NCBI RefSeq assembly: GCF_001723285.1
Contig: NZ_LPWG01000014.1
Location: forward strand, 248,001-312,000
Length of the DNA stretch: 64,000 nucleotides
Direction of reading: 5' to 3'
From: Methyloceanibacter methanicus
GTDB taxonomy: Bacteria; Pseudomonadota; Alphaproteobacteria; Rhizobiales; Methyloligellaceae
Below, piece after piece: positions 24,151 to 32,602 of this stretch (position 1 is the stretch's first letter; the number at the start of each line of letters is the position of its first letter). The position numbers and the translations under genes were made by a program. Below the pieces are notes generated by a model. It saw only the letters and a program-made list of their open reading frames with translations. It was not told the origin of the DNA and made no database searches.

Positions 24151-24246
24151 TTCATCTCCGGTCGAAATTAATCAGACCGTGACAAAATGGGTGATGCGGG
24201 TTCGTGAAAACAACCCACATAAATCATCGTATTTTTACGGAGAAAC

Positions 24247-24795
24247 TTAGCGGGACCGGAGCGGTCCGTTTTTCACGAGGTTCGATGCGCTACGGACCAG
24301 ATCGTGAATCGCGACCCGGGTCGGGTCTTGGCCAGCCCTGGTAAGGCACCACTCCGCCGCGATTTCCAGCGCACCGATCCGGCCACGGTCTCGGTTCCGG
24401 CGGCCGAAGTAGCGGGCCCAAATCTCACGGATCGTTTCGGCGTCACGGATAACCTGGCGAGGCAGGTCGTTCCGGGGTCTGCCCCGTAGCGCGACACGTG
24501 GCGGTGGCGTGTAGGCCACGCCCACTTCAGCCATGACGATCCTGGCCAAGTCGTCCTTAGCGATCTCTCTGTCGTGTTCGGTCTGGCCCGTTCTGATTTG
24601 ATTCATCAGGTGGCGCTTCGGATCAAGATCGACAACGTAGTCGGCGTGACGCTCGATAAGGTGTCGCGCGCCGTAGCGCTGGAAATAGGCGAAGTCGAGC
24701 GCCTCCAAGGTCCAGACCCGAAGCGCATCGTCGTCGTGCCAGTCCGGCAATTCCTCGCCTTCCGGATCGATGGGGTATTGTTCCGCGCGGGTCAT
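24247..24795 (-). CDS. Hypothetical protein downstream of integrase
   Basis: 182 residues from ATG 24795, which overlaps the integrase stop (ATGA), so it is translationally coupled to the integrase. N-terminal acidic segment (YPIDPEGEELPDWHDDDALR), central helices with Tyr/His (YFQRYGARHLIERHADYVVD), and a C-terminal helical part (IRDAETIREIWARYFGRRNR). No recognised domain, no membrane segment. Coupling suggests a role in integration control or in an early step of the element cycle. Confidence 0.6.
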   Translation of the reverse strand: MTRAEQYPIDPEGEELPDWHDDDALRVWTLEALDFAYFQRYGARHLIERHADYVVDLDPKRHLMNQIRTGQTEHDREIAKDDLARIVMAEVGVAYTPPPRVALRGRPRNDLPRQVIRDAETIREIWARYFGRRNRDRGRIGALEIAAEWCLTRAGQDPTRVAIHDLVRSASNLVKNGPLRSR

Positions 24796-26123
24796 GCCGC
24801 CGTGCCGCGTCGTGTCGCGAAGCTCACCACGTTTCCGCCGCGTTTCGGGGCGGGTCCGGTTTCGCCAACGATCTCCATCAGGACGCGCTCCCACCGCTCG
24901 AACGCCTCGCGAATCTCGGACGCGTAGGCGTGCCTATCGTAGATGGCCTCGATCCCGGTCCTGGCGTGCCCGATGCAAAGCTCAGCAACCTCAAGCGGTA
25001 CGCGTGCAACGGCGAGACGTGTACGGAACGTTCTGCGGATGTCGTGAAACACGAAATGGGGCAGGTCGGTGTCGTTCGGATCGTAACCGCGCCGCCGGGC
25101 CAGGGCTCGCAGCGTGACGATAATCCGTGCATCGATTTTTTTCTTGATCGGGCCCCACCGATTCACAGCCTTAGCGCCGTTCGTCGTGGTGAAGATGAAA
25201 TCGGCGTCACGATCCCCATCGAAACGAGGCGCGCCGTCCAGGATCGCAAGGGCCGTTTCAGTTAGAGGGATGGTGTGCGTCTGGCCGGTCTTGTAGCGGT
25301 CAGGCGAAACGACAAGGGTTGCGTCGTGGCGATTCGTTTCGCGCCACCGGGCCTCGCCAACTTCGGACAGGCGGGCCCCGGTCAACATGAGCAACCGGAC
25401 CGCATCGCCGTCCGGGTAGCCGATCCGTTTCGCGGCTCGCCACAGCGCGAACAATTCATCGTCGTTCAAGACTCGGTCGCGGGCGCGCTTCTCGCCGATG
25501 GCGAGCTTGGGTTTGACCAGGACGGCCGGGGACTGGTCGACTCCGAACCTCCCAACGCCTTCATTCACGGCCCATGAAAAAATCGACTTGATGTTCGTCA
25601 GCGCGTTGTGCGCGGTACGGCTCCGGCCCGAGTCCCGGATCGCCCTGACTAGGGCAACGACATCGCCGTGACGAATCGAAGAGATGGGCCGGTCCCGCCA
25701 GACCGGCACCACGTCTCGCCTGATCTCGGCGGCGGTCCGAGACCCGCGACGCTTCCCGGCGAGGTGTTCGCGGATGTAATTGTTTGCCACGCTTTCGAAC
25801 GTGACGGCACGGTCGCGGGCCTCGGCTTCACGGCGCGCCCGTTCGACTTCGACCGGGTCCTTGCCATCCTCGACCAGTGCAAGCCAAGCCTTAGCTTTCT
25901 TTCGCGCCTCGGAGAGGCCGAGGCGCTTCGCATCGCCGAGCTTCCGCCGGGCCGTTTTGCGCGTGCTGGGCCACCGCGCAACGACGACAAAACTCTTGGA
26001 GCCCGTGCTCGTCACCCTCAGCCCGAATCCCGGGACTGCGGCGTCCCAGTGGTCCTGCCTGCCAGATTTCGGTGGCTTCACGGATCGGACGAAGGTGTCT
26101 GACAGGCGGCGCTTCTGAGTCAT
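24792..26123 (-). CDS. int: Tyrosine recombinase (P4-type integrase)
   Basis: 443 residues from ATG 26123. The N-terminal DUF4102-type arm-binding domain (LSDTFVRSVKPPKSGRQDHW, then GFGLRVTSTGSKSFVV) is followed by a core-binding SAM-like domain and the catalytic domain: Arg in MLTGARLSEVGEARW, His-x-x-Arg in FHDIRRTFRTRL, the His of CIGHA and the nucleophilic Tyr in GIEAIYDRHAYA. It integrates the element into the CAT tRNA and lies next to attR, as is usual. An upstream in-frame extension exists but lacks the family start. Confidence 0.95.
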   Translation of the reverse strand: MTQKRRLSDTFVRSVKPPKSGRQDHWDAAVPGFGLRVTSTGSKSFVVVARWPSTRKTARRKLGDAKRLGLSEARKKAKAWLALVEDGKDPVEVERARREAEARDRAVTFESVANNYIREHLAGKRRGSRTAAEIRRDVVPVWRDRPISSIRHGDVVALVRAIRDSGRSRTAHNALTNIKSIFSWAVNEGVGRFGVDQSPAVLVKPKLAIGEKRARDRVLNDDELFALWRAAKRIGYPDGDAVRLLMLTGARLSEVGEARWRETNRHDATLVVSPDRYKTGQTHTIPLTETALAILDGAPRFDGDRDADFIFTTTNGAKAVNRWGPIKKKIDARIIVTLRALARRRGYDPNDTDLPHFVFHDIRRTFRTRLAVARVPLEVAELCIGHARTGIEAIYDRHAYASEIREAFERWERVLMEIVGETGPAPKRGGNVVSFATRRGTAA

Positions 26124-26176
26124 TTCGGTCCTCGGGGCAGCAACGGGGCAACAACATCGGTGCGATGCCTTCAAAC

Positions 26177-26269
26177 CGAACCATACACTTGCGAACCAAA
26201 AACGACAATGTTTTGATATGGTTAAGGGCCGTGGCGCGACAATTTCGAACCAGGCCAAACCATATCAAA
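26177..26269. promoter_or_regulatory. Inverted repeat and CGAACCA repeats between integrase and attR
   Basis: A perfect 12-base inverted repeat TTTGATATGGTT (26212-26223) / AACCATATCAAA (26258-26269) lies about 20 bases from attR. CGAACCA occurs near 26177, 26192 and 26246. Such symmetric and direct repeats beside the core are typical arm-type integrase or excisionase sites, and they also cover the likely integrase promoter. Confidence 0.55.
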
Positions 26270-26285
26270 TAGGACGTAATTCCGT

Positions 26286-26330
26286 CTCATAACCGTCTGG
26301 TTGCTGGTTCGAGTCCAGCCGGGCCCACCA
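26286..26330 (+). other. attR core
   Basis: 45 bases identical to the 3' part of the tRNA at 13848-13892, but without the 5' half of a tRNA. It marks the right end of the element. Confidence 0.9.
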
Positions 26331-26529
26331 TGTTTGAAGCGCTCTGAGCGTTTCCATCGTCCGGCGAGGGCCGTAAATTCGATCGTGAGATTTGAGTCCG
26401 CCTGCCCACATTAAGGTCATTCGAGGGCACGCTGCCTTAGTTGATAGGCACGCGGAACCAACCCTGTGAGTCGGCGTTCTTCCGTCCGCCTGCACTTGAT
26501 GCAGGTGCGTTCAAACGGAGGATAAGACC

Positions 26530-26670
26530 ATGAAGTATTTCGTTGCCATGCTTGCCGTCGCCACCACGCTCGCTGCCGCGGCGCCGGCTTTCGCCGGTCC
26601 GGACAACCAAGCCGACTGCGAGGCTGCCGGCGGCACCTGGAATGCTGAGAGCAACACCTGCACCCAGTAA
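26530..26670 (+). CDS. Small secreted Cys-containing peptide
   Basis: 46 residues. MKYFVAMLAVATTLAAAAPA is a signal peptide, cleaved after AFA, leaving about 26 residues GPDNQADCEAAGGTWNAESN-TCTQ with two Cys that could form a disulfide loop (C-x3-GGTW-x6-C). GGAGGA at 26517-26522 ends seven bases before the ATG, a strong ribosome site. No family assigned. It is the first chromosomal gene beyond attR. Confidence 0.7.
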   Translation: MKYFVAMLAVATTLAAAAPAFAGPDNQADCEAAGGTWNAESNTCTQ

Positions 26671-26725
26671 GCCCCTTCGAGCGGTGGGCCGGACGCGGCC
26701 CGCCGCACTTTTTCGTCTCGAAACG

Positions 26726-27421
26726 TCAGAAGTCGTATCCGAGTAGGGCAATTTCAGGCTGGTACCATCTCGCCACCTGGTCCCTGAGCTCTGGCGTGTA
26801 ATAGCTGCGATAGCCGCGGGCCGCATCCTTCTTCGGCGTCACGTTCACTTTCGGAACGCTGACCGGCGTTTTGACGCCGGCCTGCGCCAGCGCGGCATTC
26901 AAATCCTCTTCGAGCGTTTCGTAGCGGCCGAGGAAATCGACGGCGAGGCCGCCGTCCTGCATGTAGAGCTCGTGATTGTCCACATAGGCTGTCGGCTTTT
27001 GCATGTAGCGTTCGAAGCTCGGGCGCGTCTTCTTCGACTTGGTCTTGTAGAGATACCAGGACACTTGCCGATCCCACGGATTCCGGTCGAACGAGAATTT
27101 GAAATAGCTGTTCCAGACGTCCTCGCCCACATAGTTGCGAATGCGCCAGGCGGGCATGTGCTCGTAATAGCCGATCGTGGGATGCCAGTAGCGTTCAGGC
27201 CGTCCCAAGAGCTTGCGCCAGAGCGGTCTTTGCGGCTTCAGCGGATGTTCGATCCGGTAGTTTTGCGGGGGCCGTCCTTGGCGATCCTTTTCGCTGGCGG
27301 CGCGGTAGGGCGTGATGATGTCGTCCGGACCGCAAAGCTGCGAGATGGCCGCCTCGACAGCCGTGCCGGCGGTCTTTTTCGTCTTGATGAAGATGAAGCG
27401 ATGCGCGTGTGAAACGATCAT
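26726..27421 (-). CDS. Sulfotransferase-family protein
   Basis: 231 residues. The N-terminal strand-loop-helix HRFIFIKTKKTAGTAVEAAI is the PAPS 5'-phosphosulfate-binding loop, and FKFSFDRNPWDRQVSWYLY contains the Arg/Ser 3'-phosphate-binding element of the sulfotransfer_2 group. The C-terminal VDFLGRYETLEEDLNAALAQ is also typical. Acceptor unknown; carbohydrate or glycolipid acceptors are usual for the group. It is paralogous to the next gene on the same strand, 6 bases away. Confidence 0.8.
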   Translation of the reverse strand: MIVSHAHRFIFIKTKKTAGTAVEAAISQLCGPDDIITPYRAASEKDRQGRPPQNYRIEHPLKPQRPLWRKLLGRPERYWHPTIGYYEHMPAWRIRNYVGEDVWNSYFKFSFDRNPWDRQVSWYLYKTKSKKTRPSFERYMQKPTAYVDNHELYMQDGGLAVDFLGRYETLEEDLNAALAQAGVKTPVSVPKVNVTPKKDAARGYRSYYTPELRDQVARWYQPEIALLGYDF

Positions 27422-27427
27422 GCCTGG

Positions 27428-28120
27428 CTAGAACTCATAGTCGAGCAGCGAAATCTCGCGCTGATACCACTCGCCGACGCGGCGTTGCGTCTCCGGGGTG
27501 TAATAGTCGCGATAGGGCGTCGGATCCTTGCGGAACGTGCCCTTCGCCCGCGGCAGCGCGACGTCGTCACGAATATGCACTTGCGACAGCGCATGCTTCA
27601 GATCCTCCGCGAGGGTTTCGTAGCGGCCGACGAAGTCGACCGCGACCTCGCCGTCGATCGCATAGATGTCGAAATTGTTCAGCCGCGCCCGGCGGTCGCT
27701 CTCGACGAAACGGTCGAAACTCGGGCGCTCCGACTGGTTCCGGTAGCAATGGTGGTAGTAGGAGACTTGCCGGTCCCAAGGGTTCCGGTCGAACGCGAAC
27801 TTGAAATAGCTGCGCCAGACCTGATCGTCGTCGAGCAGCTCCTTCGCCGCCTTCGCCGTCATATGGTTGTAGAAGCCGTAGTCTTGAGCGACGCGCCGGA
27901 ACATGCGGCGCTTCAGGAACGGCCGCCGGCTCTGCCACCACCCGTGCCGCTCCCAGTTCCGCGCTCCCATGCCGCCCGCCCGTGCGGCCTCGTCGGCCTC
28001 GGCGAGCGGTGTGATGACATCGTCCTCGCCGCACAGCTTCGTCAGGGCCAGCTCGATACTCGTGCCAGCCGTCTTCTTCGTCTTCAAAAAGATAAATCTG
28101 TGTTTGTGCGAAACGATCAT
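27428..28120 (-). CDS. Sulfotransferase-family protein (tandem paralogue)
   Basis: 230 residues, clearly paralogous to the downstream gene. It shares HRFIFLKTKKTAGTSIELAL (phosphosulfate loop), FKFAFDRNPWDRQVSYYHH (3'-phosphate site) and VDFVGRYETLAEDLKHALSQ. The centre (WERHGWWQSRRPFLKRRMFR) differs, suggesting a different acceptor. The two genes probably form an operon made by tandem duplication. Confidence 0.8.
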   Translation of the reverse strand: MIVSHKHRFIFLKTKKTAGTSIELALTKLCGEDDVITPLAEADEAARAGGMGARNWERHGWWQSRRPFLKRRMFRRVAQDYGFYNHMTAKAAKELLDDDQVWRSYFKFAFDRNPWDRQVSYYHHCYRNQSERPSFDRFVESDRRARLNNFDIYAIDGEVAVDFVGRYETLAEDLKHALSQVHIRDDVALPRAKGTFRKDPTPYRDYYTPETQRRVGEWYQREISLLDYEF

Positions 28121-28207
28121 GGACGTCAGTAGACGGTCGAGGGATGGCTCCGGAACGGCCCGGGCCGCGCATGCTAGTTGTTTCCGCCGGGCTTCTGCAA
28201 GCCGGTC

Positions 28208-28605
28208 TCAGGCCTTGTTGTCGAGCGAAGCACTCAGCTCCTCGAGAATGGCGCCAAGATGAATTTCTGAAATTTCCAGGGCGTTGGCGATGTCGTGCAG
28301 CTTTTTGCGCTCTTCGCCGGCGACGCGGTTGTCCGCTAGCAGGACGCGATAGGCCGCGCAAATGATTTCTTCCTTTTCGGACTTCGCGAGCGCCGGCGCT
28401 GCCGCCGCAAGGTCGTCCCGAATATTGATGTTGGCGTTCTCCGCCGCCGAGCGCGCGATCGCATCGGCGGTGAGGGGGTGCCCCTTGCTCGCCTCGTAGA
28501 TCCTTTGAACGTGGCCGATCTCGCGGCTGTCGAGATGACCGTCGGAGGCGCCATGGCGACCATGGCCTTGAGGACCCAATCGGATTGGGGCGTTTCGTCG
28601 CTCAC
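28208..28605 (-). CDS. TerB-like helical protein (one-base frameshift)
   Basis: About 132 residues of a TerB-type fold. ATG 28605 starts MSDETPQSDWVLKAMVAMA; after a break at about 28546-28553 the other frame continues SDGHLDSREIGHVQRIYEAS, ARSAAENANINIRDDLAAAA and ANALEISEIHLGAILEELSA to TGA 28208-28210. The ASDG-x-LD opening acidic loop is the usual metal-binding motif of this fold. Proteins of this type are linked to tellurite and stress responses; no specific role is visible. The 398-base span lacks one base of 133 codons. Confidence 0.75.
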
Positions 28606-28747
28606 GGAGGGCTCCTTCTAGAGGCCGGTTGGCGCGCTCGATTGTGCGGAAACCGGCCCGGTTTGCCAAGCGGCCTTGAAGGCCTTTGAAGAGGCCGCCA
28701 GGGTGCGGTATCAACCTGCCGCCGCCGCAAAAGAGCCACCGCATCCC

Positions 28748-29809
28748 ATGCCTGACAAAACGCCTCTTCGGGTCATCTTCCTCGCCGATACCCGGCCCGG
28801 GCACTATCACATCGCCCAAGGCGTCATTGCGGCCCTGGCGCGGCTGCGGCCGGTCGACGTCACACGGATCGACGTCGAACGCAAATGGATCGTGCCGACC
28901 AGGTGGCTGCGGGCGCGCATCAACGCCAAGAGCTTCTATCCGCCCCGCATGCTGCGCATGGCCTACCGCATCGACGCGGATACGGTGCCGCAAGCCGATC
29001 TGGTCGTGTCCGCGGGAGGCGAGACGCAAATGCCCAATATCTGCGTCACGCGCCTCCTGGGCGTACCCAACATCTTCTGCGGCTCGCTTCTGCGGGGGCT
29101 GGAGCCGGAGAATTTCAGCCTGATCATTTCGTCCTACGAACGCGATGAGGGCAGCGACAAGCATCTGGTCGTCCTGAAGCCCTCGTCGATCGATCCGGAC
29201 GAACTCGGACGTCCCAAGACCGTGCCGCGCTACGGCCCCGATCTGCCTCCCAAGACCCTTGGCCTTCTGATCGGCGGGCGGGCAGGGCGCTTCCACTACC
29301 GCGACAGCGAGTGGGAGACGCTTCTGTCGTTCGTGAAGGAGGTTTCAAAGGCCTGGGGGACGCGCTGGCTGATCTCCACCTCGCGCCGCACGCCCGATTC
29401 CGTGGCGGACCGCATCGCCGAGCTGGCCAAGGACGATAGCGTGGTGGCCAAGTTCATCGACTTCCGCACCGCGGGACCCGGGACCTTGATGGAGGTTTTC
29501 GCCATGGCCGATGCCATCGTCTGCACCGAGGACTCGAGTTCGATGATTTCGGAGGCCGTAGCGGCGCGGTTGCCAGTGGTCGGGGTCTCGCCGAAAGCCT
29601 GCCGCTTCACCGAGGACGAGCAACTCTACCGCGACTTCCTTATGCACAATGGCTGGTCGCGTACGCTGCCCATCGCCGACCTCTCGCCCGAGACATTTGC
29701 GGCGACGCTGTCCGAGATCGCGCCCCTGCAGGAAAACCCGCTCGACGCCTTGGCGGAAAAGCTGAAACAGCGCTTGCCACAGCTCTTCGACGACCACACA
29801 TCCGTCTAG
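28748..29809 (+). CDS. ELM1/GtrOC1-family glycosyltransferase-like protein
   Basis: 353 residues from ATG 28748. The family (DUF1022, related to plant mitochondrial fission ELM1) has a GT-B-like fold: [20 protein letters not shown] at the N-terminus, a central [13 protein letters not shown] and a C-terminal nucleotide-sugar-type region ([33 protein letters not shown]). In bacteria these proteins are placed with envelope glycan genes but their activity is unproven. An upstream in-frame start at 28676 lacks a ribosome site. Sulfotransferases upstream make a surface-glycan role plausible. Confidence 0.8.
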   Translation: MPDKTPLRVIFLADTRPGHYHIAQGVIAALARLRPVDVTRIDVERKWIVPTRWLRARINAKSFYPPRMLRMAYRIDADTVPQADLVVSAGGETQMPNICVTRLLGVPNIFCGSLLRGLEPENFSLIISSYERDEGSDKHLVVLKPSSIDPDELGRPKTVPRYGPDLPPKTLGLLIGGRAGRFHYRDSEWETLLSFVKEVSKAWGTRWLISTSRRTPDSVADRIAELAKDDSVVAKFIDFRTAGPGTLMEVFAMADAIVCTEDSSSMISEAVAARLPVVGVSPKACRFTEDEQLYRDFLMHNGWSRTLPIADLSPETFAATLSEIAPLQENPLDALAEKLKQRLPQLFDDHTSV

Positions 29810-29921
29810 TGTGGCTGTCGCGATCGAACGCGGATGCCGCGATCCCGCATTGAGTTGGGCCGGTTGTTTGGCTAAAGCTGCGGGCAAATTTCCTCGAAAC
29901 GCAAACCTTGAACGGACGCTG

Positions 29922-31580
29922 ATGGCCAACCCGCAATACGTCTACGTCATGACGAAACTCAACAAGACCTATCCCGGCGGAAAGCAGGTCTTGAAGGATG
30001 TGACGCTCGCCTTTCTTCCCGGTGCCAAGATCGGGGTGGTGGGCGTCAACGGCGCCGGTAAGTCCACGCTCCTGCGCATCATGGCAGGCGAGGAGAAGGA
30101 GTTCACGGGCGAGGCCTGGGCGGCCGAGGGCGTGCGCGTCGGCTATCTGCCGCAGGAGCCCCAGCTCGATCCGGACAAGGACGTGATGGGTAATGTCATG
30201 GAGGGCGTGGCGGAGAAGAAGGCCAAGCTCGACCGTTACAACGAGTTGGCCGTGAACTATTCCGACGAGACTGCCGACGAGATGGCGCAGCTCCAGGACG
30301 AGATCGACGCCCAGGATCTGTGGGATCTGGATACCCAGGTCGAGCAGGCCATGGACGCGCTGCGCTGCCCGCCGGGGGACGCGGATGTCGCCAAGCTCTC
30401 GGGCGGCGAGCGGCGGCGCGTGGCCCTGTGCCGGCTGCTTCTGGCGAGGCCCGATATCCTGCTGCTCGACGAGCCGACCAACCATCTGGATGCGGAAAGC
30501 GTCGCCTGGCTGGAGCATCACTTGCGCGACTATCCCGGCACCATCGTGATGGTGACCCACGATCGCTACTTCCTCGACAACATCACCGAGTGGACGCTCG
30601 AGCTCGATCGCGGAGCGGGGGTTCCCTACAAAGGCAATTACTCGTCCTGGCTCGAACAGAAGCAGAAGCGGCTCGAGGTCGAAGGCAAACAGGAAGAGGC
30701 CAAGCAGCGCACGCTGGCCCGGGAACTGGATTGGATCCGGGCAAGCCCCAGGCCCCGCCAGGCCAAGTCCAAGGCCCGTATCAAGGCCTATGACGAACTC
30801 TTGGCCGAGGCCGGCAACGAGAAGAGCGCGCGCGCGCAGATCACGATCCCACCGGGTCCCCGGCTCGGCGACGTGGTGATCGAGGCCGACGGCCTCGAGA
30901 AGGCCTTCGGCGACCGGCTCCTCGTGGACGGTCTGTCGTTCAAGCTGCCGCCCGGCGGCATCGTGGGCGTCATCGGGCCGAACGGCGCGGGCAAGACCAC
31001 GCTGTTCCGCATGATCGTGGGGCAGGAGAGCCCGGACAACGGCGCCATCCGCGTCGGCGACACGGTCAAGCTCGGCTATGTGGATCAGTCCCGCGATGCG
31101 CTGGACGACAAGAAGTCCGTCTACGAGGAGATCTCGGAAGGCGCCGAGGTGGTGACGCTGGGCAAACGCGAAGTGCCGTCGCGCGCCTATGTGGGCTGGT
31201 TCAACTTCAAGGGCGGCGACCAGCAGAAGAAGGTCGGCCAGCTTTCGGGCGGGGAGCGCAACCGCGTCCATCTCGCCAAGATGCTGAAGTCCGGCGCCAA
31301 CCTGATCCTGCTCGACGAACCGACCAACGATCTGGATGTGGAGACGCTGTCCTCACTGGAAGCGGCGCTCGAGGACTTCGCCGGCTGCGCCGTCATCATC
31401 AGCCATGATCGCTTCTTCCTCGACCGCATCGCCACGCACATCTTGGCGTTCGAGGGCGACAGCCACGTGGAGTGGTTCGAAGGCAATTTCGAGGACTACG
31501 AGGAGGACAAGAAGCGCCGCCTCGGCGAGGACTCGATTGTCCCGAAGCGCATCAAGTACAAGAAGTTCGCCCGGGCCTGA
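29922..31580 (+). CDS. ettA: Energy-dependent translational throttle protein EttA (ABC-F)
   Basis: 552 residues, the normal EttA length. Two soluble ATPase domains: Walker [10 protein letters not shown] with signature [15 protein letters not shown] and Walker [13 protein letters not shown]; then GPNGAGKTT with [15 protein letters not shown] and [11 protein letters not shown]. The arm insert and P-site linker lie between about residues 245 and 320. EttA binds the ribosomal E site and gates the first peptide bond according to ATP/ADP. ATG 29922 matches the family start MANPQYVY; the upstream extension is not conserved. Confidence 0.95.
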   Translation: MANPQYVYVMTKLNKTYPGGKQVLKDVTLAFLPGAKIGVVGVNGAGKSTLLRIMAGEEKEFTGEAWAAEGVRVGYLPQEPQLDPDKDVMGNVMEGVAEKKAKLDRYNELAVNYSDETADEMAQLQDEIDAQDLWDLDTQVEQAMDALRCPPGDADVAKLSGGERRRVALCRLLLARPDILLLDEPTNHLDAESVAWLEHHLRDYPGTIVMVTHDRYFLDNITEWTLELDRGAGVPYKGNYSSWLEQKQKRLEVEGKQEEAKQRTLARELDWIRASPRPRQAKSKARIKAYDELLAEAGNEKSARAQITIPPGPRLGDVVIEADGLEKAFGDRLLVDGLSFKLPPGGIVGVIGPNGAGKTTLFRMIVGQESPDNGAIRVGDTVKLGYVDQSRDALDDKKSVYEEISEGAEVVTLGKREVPSRAYVGWFNFKGGDQQKKVGQLSGGERNRVHLAKMLKSGANLILLDEPTNDLDVETLSSLEAALEDFAGCAVIISHDRFFLDRIATHILAFEGDSHVEWFEGNFEDYEEDKKRRLGEDSIVPKRIKYKKFARA

Positions 31581-31600
31581 TACGGCCCGGGCCGAGTGCC

Positions 31601-32437
31601 CTAAGGCGCGGGCTTCACGAATTTGAGCGTCATGCGGTCGCTCTCGCCGATGGCCGCGTACTTCTCGCGGTCCTCGTCGCCGAGACGGAACGAGGGCGGC
31701 AGCGTCCACACGCCCTTCGCATAATCCTTCGTGTCGTTCGGATTGGCATTGATCTCGGACGTCTCCACGAGTTCGAAGCCGGCGTTCTTAGCCAGCGCGA
31801 TCACATAGTCCTGGTTCACGTAGCCTTTGCCGGCTTTGGGATCCTGCTCGACGTCGGGATCGCCGCGATGTTGCACCAGACCGAGCACGCCGCCCGGCTT
31901 GAGCGCCTTGAACATGGCGGCGAACGAGGCCTCTTCGGTGCCCGCCCGCATGAAGCTGTGTGTATTGCGGAAGGTGACGACGAGATCGGCCGACTCCGCT
32001 GGCGCGATATCGCCATCCTCGGTCACCTTCGTCCGCTTCACTTGGCCATAGAGCTCGGGCGCGTCCTTCAGCTTCTGGTCAAACGCGTCGAGGGATCGCT
32101 GCAGGGCCTCATAGGATGGATCGGCGGGAGGCTCGGCGGCGTAGAGCGTTCCGGCCTCCTTGAGATAAGGCGCGAGAATCTCCGTGTACCAGCCCCGGCC
32201 CGGATAGATCTCGACGACCGTCATGTCCGGCTTGATGCCGAAGAAGCTCAGCGTCTCGTACGGATGACGGTATGCGTCGCGCGCCGCGTTGTCGGCCGAT
32301 CTGTGATCGCCTGCGATCACCTCCTTCAGGCGATCGTCTTGGGCCGGCGATTGCTCGGCGCGTGCGTCAAGAGAGCCGAGTGCGAAGGATCCGAGCGCTA
32401 GAAGCAGGCAAGTGAGACCGGTGCGTAATGCGATCAT
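31601..32437 (-). CDS. Periplasmic class I methyltransferase-fold protein
   Basis: 278 residues. Signal peptide MIALRTGLTCLLLALGSFAL, cleaved after DARA. The mature part begins DDRLKEVIAGDHRSADNAAR and RHPYETLSFFGIKPDMTVVE, then a Rossmann motif VVEIYPGRGWYTEILAPYL, and FKALKPGGVLGLVQHRGDP as the post-motif helix and strand. This exported methyltransferase-like family is common in proteobacteria and its substrate is unknown. ATG 32437 is chosen because it opens the signal peptide directly. Divergent from the ArsR-type regulator gene. Confidence 0.85.
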   Translation of the reverse strand: MIALRTGLTCLLLALGSFALGSLDARAEQSPAQDDRLKEVIAGDHRSADNAARDAYRHPYETLSFFGIKPDMTVVEIYPGRGWYTEILAPYLKEAGTLYAAEPPADPSYEALQRSLDAFDQKLKDAPELYGQVKRTKVTEDGDIAPAESADLVVTFRNTHSFMRAGTEEASFAAMFKALKPGGVLGLVQHRGDPDVEQDPKAGKGYVNQDYVIALAKNAGFELVETSEINANPNDTKDYAKGVWTLPPSFRLGDEDREKYAAIGESDRMTLKFVKPAP

Positions 32438-32583
32438 GTTTTCCCCGTGCTGGGTGGTGATAAGGTCGAGTGCCGGCAACGTAGCAGCCGAAAGGCGCAC
32501 GCGGACTCCTTTGCCTGTTCAAGTTTGCTTGAAAACGGACGGTTCTTGACGTCCTTCCGACGGCTCTTGCGCCCCCTGGAAAG

Positions 32584-32601
32584 AAGATATAAACATATCT
32601 T
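32584..32601. promoter_or_regulatory. Inverted-repeat operator at the start of the methionine operon
   Basis: AAGATAT (32584-32590) and ATATCTT (32595-32601) are perfect inverted arms with a four-base centre, ending just before the ATG at 32603. The wider ATAAA...TTTAT symmetry adds to it. It sits in a markedly AT-rich patch and suits a dimeric ArsR-type repressor acting on its own operon. Confidence 0.6.
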
Positions 32602-32602
32602 T

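Larger units (their letters stand above)
13848..26330. mobile_element. Integrated satellite-like element bounded by a 45-bp tRNA-derived repeat
   Basis: A 12.48-kb element is delimited by identical 45-base direct repeats (13848-13892 inside the tRNA, 26286-26330). It carries a tyrosine integrase next to the right end, an AlpA-like regulator, an SF2 helicase, a winged-helix gene with iterons, several unknown proteins, and a tail module of chaperone-like, gp10-like and tape-measure genes, nearly all on the minus strand. I find no capsid, portal, large terminase, protease or lysis gene. Size, integrase position and the helicase/iteron block resemble phage satellites, but a tail module without a head module is unusual. 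A reduced prophage is the main alternative. Confidence 0.85.
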
